DNA from: an uncultured Chloroflexota bacterium
GTDB lineage: Bacteria > Chloroflexota > Dehalococcoidia > Lucifugimonadales > CAJXCD01
DNA: 64,000 nucleotides
Assembly (NCBI GenBank): GCA_913051545.1
Contig: CAJXCD010000001.1
Span: 172,863-236,862 of the forward strand
Direction: 5' to 3'
Of this stretch, positions 30,650 through 40,240 are shown piece by piece. Below the pieces are notes generated by a model. The model was not told the DNA's origin. It saw only the letters and a program-made list of their open reading frames with translations, and searched no databases. A program made the position numbers and the translations under genes. Numbering within the stretch: position 1 is the stretch's first letter; every line of letters starts with the position of its first letter.

Positions 30650-32452
30650 GTGGCACAAATGACTGAATTTACGACTAGGCCTGTAATAATGGGGTCGAGA
30701 GGAGTGGTCACGTCGGGGCACTATCTAGCTACCGCAGCAGGGTTCCGCATAATGGAGAATGGAGGTAATGCGGTTGATGCAGCAGCAGCGATGTCATTTT
30801 GCGTTAATCTTTTAGAGCCACATATGAATGGGATAGGAGGGGAAGTTCCAACACTTATTTATTCTGCTGGAGATTCGAAAACTTATGCCGTTAGTGGCGT
30901 CGGGTGGTCGCCGGGTAGTTTCTCAATTGAATGGTGTCAAAAGAATGGGATAGAAGCAATACCAGGGGACGGATATCTACCGGCCTGTGTTCCTTCCGTG
31001 GTAGACACTTGGGCGGTTGCCCTAGCCCGATTTGGAACGATGACAATGACGCAGGTGCTAAGGCCAGCAATAGAATTGGCGGAAGGCGGGTATCCATTAG
31101 ACTCGGAACTACAGGAATTTCTAAGTAATAACAAGTCAAAGTTTGACACTCACTACCCTACAACAGCCCAAGTTTACTATCCGGATGGCAAAATTCCAAG
31201 CGTAGGTGATTTAGTGCACAACATTGAACTTGCAAACGTTTTGAAGTCTATGTGTGCCGCGGAGGAAAAAGCAGGAAGGATGAATAGGATTGCGGGTATT
31301 GAAGCAGCAAGAGACGTTTTCTACAAAGGTCCAGTAGCTGAAAAGATAGTCGAATTTATAACAAATAACCCAGTAGAAGATGCCACCGGTAAAGCCAACC
31401 GGGGTTTGATAAGTTACGAAGATATATCGGAATGGCATGCGACAGTAGAGGACCCCGTAACCTTGAACTATCGAGGGCTAGATGTTTATAAATGCCCAAC
31501 GTGGACCCAGGGGCCTGTTTTTCTGCAACAATTGGGAATATTGGAGAGGTTTGAGTTGAGCAGCATGGAGCATAATTCTAGCGACTATCTACATATTCTT
31601 ATCGAAACATCCAAGCTGGCATTTGCAGACAGAGAGGTTTACTACGGTGATCCTCTATTCGACGAGGTTCCGCTTGGAGAGCTACTGTCTAGCGATTATT
31701 CTCGGGAAAGGAAAGACATGATAGGAAATAAAGCATCCCTCGATTTTAGGCCTGGGGATGTTGGCAAAGGGATTCGAGAAAATATCTATAACTTTGATCA
31801 AAATGCTGTTGTTATGACTGATGCCAAATTGGCAGAGAAAGATTTTGGTCTCGGGGGAGCCCACTTAGGAGACACGACGCACCTAGACGCAGTTGACAGA
31901 GAAGGCAATATGGTAGCGGCCACTCCCAGTGGAGGATGGATTGGAACGTCACCCGTTATCAGGGGTTTAGGTTTTCCCTTAGGGACTCGCGGACAAATGT
32001 TTTACCTTGACCCGAATCGTGCTAATGCATTGGAGCCGCGTAAAAGGCCACGAGCGACACTCACCCCATCGATTGTTACTAGAGGCAAAGACCCCCTGAT
32101 GGCTTTTGGCACACCTGGGGGTGATGGACAAGATCAATGGACGCTCCAATACTTCCTAAATCAAGTCGAATTTGGGATGAACATTCAAAAGGCCATAGAT
32201 GCCCCCACGGTAACTTCCCTCCATTTCCCTTCCTCGTTCTATCCTAGAGATGCATACCCCGGTCGAGTTGTAGTAGAGTCTCGGGTGCCAGAAGCGGTCA
32301 GAAAAGAACTAGAGAATAGAGGACACGAAGTCATTGCTACTGGGCCATGGACAAACGGGAAGGTGATGGGAGTTTCTATCGATACTAAAAGGGGCTTGAT
32401 TTCGGGCGGTGCTTCGCCGAGGCGACATTCTGGCTATGCAATCGGATGGTAG
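30650..32452 (+). CDS. Gamma-glutamyltransferase family (Ntn hydrolase)
   Basis: 'GSRGVVTSGHYLATAAGFRIMENGGNAVDAAAAMSFCVNLLEPHMNGIGGE', nucleophile region 'GDTTHLDAVDREGNMVAATPSGG'; GTG start. Confidence 0.9.
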   Translation: MAQMTEFTTRPVIMGSRGVVTSGHYLATAAGFRIMENGGNAVDAAAAMSFCVNLLEPHMNGIGGEVPTLIYSAGDSKTYAVSGVGWSPGSFSIEWCQKNGIEAIPGDGYLPACVPSVVDTWAVALARFGTMTMTQVLRPAIELAEGGYPLDSELQEFLSNNKSKFDTHYPTTAQVYYPDGKIPSVGDLVHNIELANVLKSMCAAEEKAGRMNRIAGIEAARDVFYKGPVAEKIVEFITNNPVEDATGKANRGLISYEDISEWHATVEDPVTLNYRGLDVYKCPTWTQGPVFLQQLGILERFELSSMEHNSSDYLHILIETSKLAFADREVYYGDPLFDEVPLGELLSSDYSRERKDMIGNKASLDFRPGDVGKGIRENIYNFDQNAVVMTDAKLAEKDFGLGGAHLGDTTHLDAVDREGNMVAATPSGGWIGTSPVIRGLGFPLGTRGQMFYLDPNRANALEPRKRPRATLTPSIVTRGKDPLMAFGTPGGDGQDQWTLQYFLNQVEFGMNIQKAIDAPTVTSLHFPSSFYPRDAYPGRVVVESRVPEAVRKELENRGHEVIATGPWTNGKVMGVSIDTKRGLISGGASPRRHSGYAIGW

Positions 32453-32463
32453 AAGGATTCGTA

Positions 32464-33365
32464 TGGGCACTCTTCTAGACAGTCTTATAGTATCTGAAAT
32501 CCAGTCACTCGCAGTAGACGCTGCATGTGGAGCGGGGCAAATTCTAAAGAACTATTTCGGTTCTCAGATCCAAGTGGATTATAAAGGGAAGGGACAAAGC
32601 GATCCTGTAAGCGTGGCTGACACTGAGAGTCAGGCATACTTAGAAAATCGGATAAAGGATAAATTTTCTGACCACGGTATTTTGGGCGAGGAAGACAAGT
32701 TGTCCAAGGACACTCCTGCACCGGATATTGTTTGGGTTTTAGATCCCCTCGACGGAACTAGAAATTTTGTGGGTGGGCTTCCGGTTTATGCGTGTTCGGT
32801 GGGTGTTTTGTTTAAGGGCAGGCCTGTGGTAGGGGTTATTTACATTCCATGGCCTAATGAGTCAGGAGCAATCATTGTTAGCGGAAAGAAAGGAGATGGA
32901 TCCAGAATCGGATCGGATTCAGTCAGTGTATTTGATGCCGATTCTCCATCTTCCAATTTAATGATAGGGCTTCCTTCATCGTTCATGTCTTCTTATAAAT
33001 TTGTTAATAATAGAAAGAAGGGCGTGGGCGAAGTTAGGGTGGTTGGAAGTATCGCTTATGAAATGGCAATAACGGCCATGGGAATATACCAGTATAGTTT
33101 TGTTGCCAGTGGACGCTTGTGGGATGTAGCTGCTGGTGTGCTAATAGTAAATGAGGCAGGAGGCCAGACGCTTGTTGGTGTTTCAAATAGTAAAACAGAG
33201 AAGAATTCAGGAAAGATTTTAAAATGGGAAAAACTAGAATCTTTTTTTCCCGAATTCACAAGTGGCGTTACAACATTAGAAGACATGAGGTCTTGGTCTA
33301 TGCCTTTATTGGTTGGGGGTTCAGGGGTAACGTCATCCATTGCTCGTTCTCTTAGGAAAAAATAG
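32464..33365 (+). CDS. Inositol monophosphatase family protein (second paralogue)
   Basis: 'DHGILGEEDKLSKDTPAPDIVWVLDPLDGTRNFVGGLPVYACSVGVLF', 'GRLWDVAAGVLIVNEAGG'. Start revised from 32409 to ATG 32464, which reduces overlap with GGT. Confidence 0.88.
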
Positions 33366-33406
33366 GATAAGGCTATAACCCAAAGCTCACAGGTCACCGT
33401 ATTACC

Positions 33407-34147
33407 TTATTCCAATGGCCAAGGGATGTTAAAGCGAGGATCTAGTTGAGGGATGACAGGGGTATGGATTAGGAAATCTGCACGTTTTTGTAGGGCGTCT
33501 ATCTCTGGTACTGAGATGAGGTTGGTCAAATCTTCTTCGTACGAAGCGCTTGCCCCAGAGATTTTTTCGGAAAAAGATGCTATATCTGCCAAGATATGCT
33601 CAGGTATTTTCTTGCCCCATAATTCGAGCATAACGGTTCGCATCTTAAAGGCTGAATGAAAAGCCAGGCCATGATCCACACTCCAAATAGTTCCGTGTTT
33701 ATCCTTTAGGCAATGTCCGCCCTTTCTGTCAGCATTATTTATAAGGAAATCGAAAGCGGCAAAATACATGAATTGCTCAAAATAGTCATCGACTAGGTCA
33801 AAATATGTTACCCGTGGATCTGATTCCACGTAAAGTTGCATTGTGCCTATTCCTCGAGGGCCGTCCCTGATAACAGTTATGGGAACATTGGGCCATCCTA
33901 GTCTACGGCTTATTAGAAATGCGGCTCGTTCTCTCTTATATAGGGTGCCGTTAGGGAAATCAGAAAGAGGGAATTCTCCTGATTGTGGTTTATATATCGC
34001 TTTAAGGGTATTTCCTCTTCCTGCATTTATGTGAACAAGGAAAGTTGCATTTGAACTCCATGCGATCCGTTGACCGCGAACGATATCTCCGCTATTTAGC
34101 AGGGAAAGGGTTTCTTCGGCAGTTAAGTCAAGGGGCTTGAATGACAT
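33407..34147 (-). CDS. SCO1664-family protein (PI3/4-kinase-like fold)
   Basis: 'GDIVRGQRIAWSSNATFLVHI', 'KAIYKPQSGEFPLSDFPNGTLYKRERAAFLISRRLGWPNVP', 'FLINNADRKGGHCLKDKHGTIWSVDHGLAFH'. Confidence 0.85.
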   Translation of the reverse strand: MSFKPLDLTAEETLSLLNSGDIVRGQRIAWSSNATFLVHINAGRGNTLKAIYKPQSGEFPLSDFPNGTLYKRERAAFLISRRLGWPNVPITVIRDGPRGIGTMQLYVESDPRVTYFDLVDDYFEQFMYFAAFDFLINNADRKGGHCLKDKHGTIWSVDHGLAFHSAFKMRTVMLELWGKKIPEHILADIASFSEKISGASASYEEDLTNLISVPEIDALQKRADFLIHTPVIPQLDPRFNIPWPLE

Positions 34148-34179
34148 ATGAATTTGACCGGTAATCGTAAGCTGTACTT

Positions 34180-34767
34180 CTAGCTTAGGGTCTCACCTTT
34201 GTTTCTCGCTCGATGTCCGTTACTGAGGGGGCAGACGTGCCTAGCTATGTCAATTGGCTCTCCGCAAAGTGGACAAATAGGCCGCCCTGCTGCACAGACG
34301 TCGATTGCTTCTTTGGCAAACACATTAAGAAGTTTTGGGTTAATCCTAAATCGTAATCTAGGGACATCTTGAACCTCATGGAAATCTATGGCGATTTGAT
34401 CTGAATTGTCGAGGCGGCCAATAGCTATGCGTTCAGGCTTGAATTCTAAATGGATTGGATTTGTCATGTCCGGTGCCTTCTCTTGCAAATATTCTTCCCC
34501 TTGTATATTGGGGAGATTTGCTAGATACTGTTGAACTGCTAATGCAAGCTGCAGGAGCTGTTCTTTCTCTACCCAAACTACGGCAGACCCATCCTCTCCG
34601 GATCCAACAATCCGAAAGGTGCGCCGTCCAGGCTCCCCTATCGATTCACAAGACAAATTAGAGACATTTAATGTATCCACGAAGCACACACCAGTGAGAA
34701 GTAGGCAATTTTGTTTCATTAACAGGATATCAGCAAGATTGATAGTTATCCATCTGCAACGACACAT
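34180..34767 (-). CDS. DUF3090-family protein with C-terminal zinc-knuckle-like motif
   Basis: 'GEPGRRTFRIVGSGEDGSAVVWVEKEQLLQLALAVQQYL' and 'GRPICPLCGEPIDIARHVCPLSNGHR'. The N-terminal start is probably downstream of that in the track. Confidence 0.82.
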   Translation of the reverse strand: MCRCRWITINLADILLMKQNCLLLTGVCFVDTLNVSNLSCESIGEPGRRTFRIVGSGEDGSAVVWVEKEQLLQLALAVQQYLANLPNIQGEEYLQEKAPDMTNPIHLEFKPERIAIGRLDNSDQIAIDFHEVQDVPRLRFRINPKLLNVFAKEAIDVCAAGRPICPLCGEPIDIARHVCPLSNGHRARNKGETLS

Positions 34768-34878
34768 TGGTAAAGCGCTTTGAGATGTAATTGATTGACC
34801 AAAGATGTATGCTTATGGTGTGTAAAGACCAATTAACATATAGGTGGTAAAAGACCACTTTATTTAGGAGGACAGATT

Positions 34879-35811
34879 ATGAACCGAGCCGAACTCAAAG
34901 GTTTGATACAGGGTATACCTGCGACAATTCCAACACCGTTTGATGACAATTATCGATTGGATTTAGCCAAAATGACCGACCTCACGCGTTGGTGGGTGGC
35001 GAGCGGATTAGGAACTAGTACATCCCCGTTGAAAGTGGCTGCTGCTATGGGAGAAGGACCGGAGTTAAGCGAAGACGAATGGCCTCATCTTCTAAAAACG
35101 GTTGTAGATGCCGCAGGGAGTGATGCGAATATAATGTGTGCATTGAAACCTAAAAACACGTTGCTCACGATAGAAGATGCCAAGAGAGCTCAGGACCTTG
35201 GTGCTATCGGGCTCCAAATAGACCTGCCCTTTTTCCATCATCCAAATCAAGACGATATAGTTAGGTTTTTCACGGACATCTCTGATGCTATCGACATCGG
35301 AATAATGATATACAACACTTTCTGGTTTGGTTTTGACGACATGTCTTTGCAAGCCGATACGGCGCTCCGATTGGCAGATGCGGAACATGTAGTCGCCATA
35401 AAATGGAACGTCCCGTCGGGGCAAGACTACGATGAGATGCGCAAATTCTCCAAGACATTCAATGTGATAGATAATTCTGGCCAAGCTGTTCGTTGCCACA
35501 AAAATGGAGGCCGTGGGATTATTAGCGGAATGGCGGCAGTGCATCCGGCCCATCCCTTGAAAGTTTGGGAATTACTAGAGAATAGAAAATATGATGAGGC
35601 GCAGACTGAAATAGATCAGGCTAAAAATGCTATGGGTCCTTGGGGGGAAAAATATAGCAAAAGATCAGGAGGGTATTGGCAAGTTAAGGCTTACATGGCA
35701 GCGATGGGTCGCCCTGTAGGTCCTCCCCGACCTCCGACAATTGGTGCAACCGAGGAAATGATACAGGAGATGCGTAATATATTTGTGGGTATGGGATGGC
35801 CAGTCATTTAA
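34879..35811 (+). CDS. Dihydrodipicolinate synthase / N-acetylneuraminate lyase family protein
   Basis: 'GIPATIPTPFDDNYRLDLAKMTDLTRWWV', 'IMIYNTFW', Schiff-base region 'VVAIKWN'. Confidence 0.87.
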   Translation: MNRAELKGLIQGIPATIPTPFDDNYRLDLAKMTDLTRWWVASGLGTSTSPLKVAAAMGEGPELSEDEWPHLLKTVVDAAGSDANIMCALKPKNTLLTIEDAKRAQDLGAIGLQIDLPFFHHPNQDDIVRFFTDISDAIDIGIMIYNTFWFGFDDMSLQADTALRLADAEHVVAIKWNVPSGQDYDEMRKFSKTFNVIDNSGQAVRCHKNGGRGIISGMAAVHPAHPLKVWELLENRKYDEAQTEIDQAKNAMGPWGEKYSKRSGGYWQVKAYMAAMGRPVGPPRPPTIGATEEMIQEMRNIFVGMGWPVI

Positions 35812-35836
35812 GTAAGACCAAAATTCACAATATAAA

Positions 35837-36628
35837 TTAGGTGGCTTCTTCCCTTGCTGCACTTAGTGCAATTAATGCTGCCATGTGCCCTGCACCAAAT
35901 CCGTTGTCGATGTTCACTACGGCTACACCGGGGGCACACCCGTTTAACATAGACAAGAGTGGGGTAATGCCCCCCAGATTGGAGCCGTATCCAACACTTG
36001 TAGGAACACCTATAACGGGTGCTCTAACCAAACCGGCTATCACGGATGGTAATGCTCCTTCCATTCCTGCAATTGCCACAATCACTGTGGCTGCTTGCAA
36101 TGTTGGTAAGGCCGCGAAGAGCCTGTGTATGCCTGCGACACCTATATCAAAAACTTCTTCGGCCCTGCATCCCATCAGGGAAGCTGTAATTGTAGCCTCG
36201 CGTGCTATAGGGATGTCTGACGTTCCCGCCGTTGTGATGACGACTCCGGGTACGCTTGGGGTACCTTTCCTGCGGTCGATTGTGATTGCACGAGCGGTTG
36301 AGTCGTAATTTGCATCTTTAACCACCTTTTTTAGAGATTCAAACATGGTTAATGAAGCTTTAGTTACCAGAACGCAATCAGATTTTTCTAGTTGTGTGTT
36401 GGTGATCTGGATTAAATTTTCCGGTGTTTTCCCCTGTCCTAAAATAACCTCTGGGAAGCCGGTTCTCAGGCTACGGTGATGATCCGGCTTAGCAAATCCC
36501 AGATCTTCGTAAGGAAGATCTGCCAATGCCTTGAGTGCGTCGTCGGTAGTTAAGGATCCAGCCCTAACATCCTCTAATAATTTATTGAGTCGTAGTTCGT
36601 CGATAGTCTTCCTCCTGAGTGAACCCAT
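35837..36628 (-). CDS. larB: Nickel-pincer cofactor biosynthesis protein LarB
   Basis: 'DHHRSLRTGFPEVILGQGKTPENLIQI', 'VVITTAGTSDIPIAREA', 'VGVAGIHRLFAALPTLQAATVIVAIAGMEGALPSVIAGLV'. Confidence 0.93.
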   Translation of the reverse strand: MGSLRRKTIDELRLNKLLEDVRAGSLTTDDALKALADLPYEDLGFAKPDHHRSLRTGFPEVILGQGKTPENLIQITNTQLEKSDCVLVTKASLTMFESLKKVVKDANYDSTARAITIDRRKGTPSVPGVVITTAGTSDIPIAREATITASLMGCRAEEVFDIGVAGIHRLFAALPTLQAATVIVAIAGMEGALPSVIAGLVRAPVIGVPTSVGYGSNLGGITPLLSMLNGCAPGVAVVNIDNGFGAGHMAALIALSAAREEAT

Positions 36629-36680
36629 GGCGCGAGCCTAATGGAGAGGAGTATATGATGTGTGGGTGTCTTGAGTAAAG

Positions 36681-37601
36681 ATGCGTGGAAGAAGGAAGGC
36701 GGTCTCGTGTTATCATTGCTTCAATGCTTACTTGGTACTTTCTAGGAGAGACTGTTCGATGATTTTGAATTCACAAGAAGCCACGCCACTCAAGGAAAAG
36801 CTGTTTGAGTTAGAATCGATACTTTCTGAGATGGAGTCGGTAGTAGTTGCCTATTCAGGTGGCGTAGACAGCGCACTACTTTCCTCAGTTGCACACCGTA
36901 AATTGGGCCGTAATGCATTGTCTGTGATTGCTGATTCCCCTAGCCTAGCCCCTGCAGAATTGGAAAATGCCAAGAAATCAGCTGTCGAGATGGGTATACG
37001 CCATAAGGTGATAAAAACGAATGAGATCAATAGGTATGATTACCGAGCCAATGGACCAGACAGGTGTTATTTTTGTAAAGATGAACTTTACGCACACTTG
37101 GATAAAATAGCTAAGAAAGAAGGGTTTTTATGGGTGGTAAATGGGACTAATACAGATGACTTAGGAGATCATAGGCCTGGTCTAGAAGCAGCTAAGAACT
37201 ATGGAGTCAGAAGTCCGATGGTGGAAGCAGGAATGTCTAAGCAAAACATTAGAGATTTATCGCTTGAATTAAACCTTGCCACTTGGGATAAGCCTGCGCA
37301 GGCTTGTTTGGCTTCCAGAATCCCATATGGGACCATGGTTTCGGAAGAAACTTTGTATAAGATTGCTGATGCGGAGAAGTTCTTGCGAGATATGGGTTTC
37401 AGCCAGCTTCGAGTACGACACCACGACTCTATAGCTAGGATAGAACTAGAAATATCTGAGATAGAGTTGATAATGAAGAAAGAAATAAAAGATCGGGTTG
37501 TAGAACATTTTAAATCCATAGGCTATTTGTACGTTACTCTTGATTTGGCAGGTTTTCGGTCAGGTAGTCTCAACGAAGAACTTTCGAGAGGCAAAAACTA
37601 G
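36681..37601 (+). CDS. larE: ATP-dependent sacrificial sulfur transferase LarE
   Basis: PP-loop 'VVVAYSGGVDSALLSSVAHRKLG', 'DRCYFCKDELYAHL', 'NGTNTDDLGDHRPGLEAAKNYGVRSPMVEAGMSK', 'KPAQACLASRIPYGT'. The true start is probably ATG 36759. Confidence 0.93.
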   Translation: MRGRRKAVSCYHCFNAYLVLSRRDCSMILNSQEATPLKEKLFELESILSEMESVVVAYSGGVDSALLSSVAHRKLGRNALSVIADSPSLAPAELENAKKSAVEMGIRHKVIKTNEINRYDYRANGPDRCYFCKDELYAHLDKIAKKEGFLWVVNGTNTDDLGDHRPGLEAAKNYGVRSPMVEAGMSKQNIRDLSLELNLATWDKPAQACLASRIPYGTMVSEETLYKIADAEKFLRDMGFSQLRVRHHDSIARIELEISEIELIMKKEIKDRVVEHFKSIGYLYVTLDLAGFRSGSLNEELSRGKN

Positions 37602-37637
37602 CGTCCGAATGTAACCCACTCTTTATTACAAGAATGC

Positions 37638-38426
37638 TTATCTGCCTTGAAATGACGGTTTGGTCCCGGCCACGAAAGATTTTTGCCCCTCCTGAAAATC
37701 CAAACTGTCAAAAATAGCGAATGGCAGATCCGACTCTTCTTCGTTTAGGTTACTAAGAGATGGGTTTTTCAAAACGGTCTGCAGTATTTCCTTGTGTCCT
37801 TTATGGGATAGTGGTGCTAGCTGTGCCATTTCATTGGCTAAACTGTAACAAACCTTATCTGCGTCTTGAGTAGACACCAAGGAATTAATCAGTCCAATTT
37901 GGAAAGCTGTTTCTGCGCTGATAATTTTTCCAGACAGTAATAAATATGATGTGTTCCCAGGCCCGATTAGGCTTACAAGACGACGCATCTCTTTATAGCC
38001 TACTAGAATTCCAAGATGTGCCACAGGGACTCCAAACCTGGCATTGTTACTAGCTATTCGTATGTCAGTTGCCAGAGACAACTCGCATCCTCCTCCGATA
38101 CAGAAACCTTTAATTAGGGATATTGTAGGTTTTTCGATCGATTCTATTGCGTCCATCGCCCCATCAAACGCTATGGAATAATCTTTGGCTAGGTTAGAGC
38201 TATTGCGATGGTTGGCGAAATCTTTAATGTCTGCTCCAGCAGAAAAAGCCTGATCCCCTGCACCAGTCAGCACAACCACCCTGACCCTTGAACTGCTCGA
38301 TAGGTTATTGGCGATTTCCCTCAATTTAATCCAGCCTTCATAATTGATGGCGTTACGCTGGTCGGGTCGGTTGAAAGTAATGGTAGCAATGCCATTTTGT
38401 TCTTCTACAAATAGGTCACTATTCAT
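37638..38426 (-). CDS. Enoyl-CoA hydratase/isomerase family protein
   Basis: 'ATITFNRPDQRNAINYEGW', 'VVVLTGAGDQAFSAGADIKDF', 'IKGFCIGGGCELSLATDIRIASNNARFGVP'. Confidence 0.92.
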   Translation of the reverse strand: MNSDLFVEEQNGIATITFNRPDQRNAINYEGWIKLREIANNLSSSSRVRVVVLTGAGDQAFSAGADIKDFANHRNSSNLAKDYSIAFDGAMDAIESIEKPTISLIKGFCIGGGCELSLATDIRIASNNARFGVPVAHLGILVGYKEMRRLVSLIGPGNTSYLLLSGKIISAETAFQIGLINSLVSTQDADKVCYSLANEMAQLAPLSHKGHKEILQTVLKNPSLSNLNEEESDLPFAIFDSLDFQEGQKSFVAGTKPSFQGR

Positions 38427-38472
38427 AATCTAGTTTCCTTAAGTAAGTCCATTTAAAAACCCCCTGTGAATA

Positions 38473-39252
38473 TTAGAAAGAGGCATAGCCCCCGTCCACT
38501 GGGATAACAGCCCCCGTAATGTAGTCGGAAGCACTGCTCGAAAGAAAAACAGCGGTGCCTCCTAGTTCAGGCGGTTCGCCCCACCGGCCGGCAGGAATCC
38601 TAGAGGTGATCGAAGAATATCTTTCAGGGTGCTCGGTCTTTATTTTGGACGTCAAATCAGTATGTATCCATCCGGGCAGGATCGTATTAGCTTGAATATT
38701 ATCTTTAGCCCAAGCTACCGCCAGGCTCTTAGTGTACTGTACAACACCTCCCTTACTGGCTCCATATGGGGCACCCCAGTCAATCCCAAAAATTGATGTC
38801 ATAGATCCAATATTGATAATTTTGCCACCACCGCCTTGAGCCATATGGGGGTGCACCTCTCGTGAACACAAAAACATGCTGGTTAAGTTAGTGCCTAACA
38901 CTTTTCCCCACTCGTCTATAGAATATTCTTGAGGAAATTTTCGTATGTTGGTTCCAGCGTTGTTCACAAGGACATCAATCTTTCCAAATCTGCTGACAGT
39001 CATGTTGATAGCTGACTGAACCGAATTCTCATCGGTGGCATCTAATTCAGTGCTCAATGCCGTGGCGCCCATCGAAGTAAGCTTCAGGACGGCTGATTCA
39101 GATTTAGACGTGTTGCGAGCTGCTATTACTACTGATGCGCCTGCGTTTGCTAGCTCCGTCGCTATGCCAAATCCAATTCCTCCATTTCCTCCTGTTACCA
39201 TTGCTACTTTGCCACTGAGGTCGAACATGCTAGTGTTTTTCATTTTCTCCAC
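38473..39252 (-). CDS. Short-chain dehydrogenase/reductase
   Basis: 'VAMVTGGNGGIGFGIATELANAGASVVI', 'VNNAGTN', 'YGASKGGVVQYTKSLAVAWAKDNIQANTILPGWI', 'GAVIPVDGGYAS'. Confidence 0.93.
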   Translation of the reverse strand: MEKMKNTSMFDLSGKVAMVTGGNGGIGFGIATELANAGASVVIAARNTSKSESAVLKLTSMGATALSTELDATDENSVQSAINMTVSRFGKIDVLVNNAGTNIRKFPQEYSIDEWGKVLGTNLTSMFLCSREVHPHMAQGGGGKIINIGSMTSIFGIDWGAPYGASKGGVVQYTKSLAVAWAKDNIQANTILPGWIHTDLTSKIKTEHPERYSSITSRIPAGRWGEPPELGGTAVFLSSSASDYITGAVIPVDGGYASF

Positions 39253-39312
39253 GATATACTCTCCATTGCATAACGGCGATGTGTTGTTAATAAGAGATGT
39301 TCTGAGAAGCAG

Positions 39313-40140
39313 TCAGGTGTATGCGCCTGGCACGATATGGTCCCCTAATAAGCGAAGTTGTCGAGGGGTTGCATTCGCAAGTAAGGTCTCATCAAAGGCA
39401 AATTTATTTAGGTAAGGAGGCATGCGCTGTGATATCCATCTACTCGAATAGTGTACCTGGACTAAATAACGACTCTTCGTACTATTATTAGCACTGCCGC
39501 GATGCCATATTTCACTGCGGAACATTACAACGTCCCCTGCGTTAACTATAACGCTTTGTTCTTTCGCACCGTTCCACTCCATCTCGTTTTCTTCAGGTGT
39601 CCTGCCTGCGCGGTGGCTGCCAGGGATCATTTTAGTTGGACCCAATTCTTCTGTTATATCATTTAGATAATAGTGTGCAGTGGCAATAAATATGGGTATT
39701 TTGACCCTAGGGTTAATAGCTACATCTGCTGGCAAGGGTATAGGAGACCAGTCAACGTGTAAGTGTTGATCTGGCCGTCCGGGGCCAGATCGCCAGGCTG
39801 ACATCCCAATTATGTGGCAATCTTCTCCTAGCGCAGCCTCAGCAAGTTCTATAACTCGAGGCCGATCAAGACAATTGAAGAAAACACGGTCTCGATTAAA
39901 TGCATTTTTTATATGGATACTGGTTTCACTGCGAGTATTACCAGACCACACTTCGTCCCCTGGGTCTCTGATTAAATCATTAGCTTCTGCAATAGGAGTT
40001 AGGCAGTCTATGGCGTCCCTAAGTTCCATAATCTCGTTAGCATTTAACATATTAGGTACGTAAGCATAGCCAGACTCTTCAAGGTCATGCAATCGGTCAT
40101 TAAGATTTTGGCGATCTCTAAGCAGTATGTTTTCTGACAT
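39313..40140 (-). CDS. Phytanoyl-CoA dioxygenase (PhyH) family protein
   Basis: 'GYAYVPNMLNANEIMELRDAID', 'DQHLHVDWSPIPL' (HxD), 'ELGPTKMIPGSHRAG', 'GDVVMFRSEIWHRGSANNS'. Confidence 0.9.
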   Translation of the reverse strand: MSENILLRDRQNLNDRLHDLEESGYAYVPNMLNANEIMELRDAIDCLTPIAEANDLIRDPGDEVWSGNTRSETSIHIKNAFNRDRVFFNCLDRPRVIELAEAALGEDCHIIGMSAWRSGPGRPDQHLHVDWSPIPLPADVAINPRVKIPIFIATAHYYLNDITEELGPTKMIPGSHRAGRTPEENEMEWNGAKEQSVIVNAGDVVMFRSEIWHRGSANNSTKSRYLVQVHYSSRWISQRMPPYLNKFAFDETLLANATPRQLRLLGDHIVPGAYT

Positions 40141-40240
40141 GGTATCTCCGTTTAGCGGCTCTTTATATAAACTGATTAGCTGACTATAGATTTAATGCGA
40201 GGGAATTTAGATTGCATATTTTTGATTTCCACAAATTCCG

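Noticed and set aside
27309-33365. The two inositol monophosphatase genes as a recent duplication
   Set aside because: The proteins share only family-level motifs and differ widely elsewhere, so recent duplication is unlikely.
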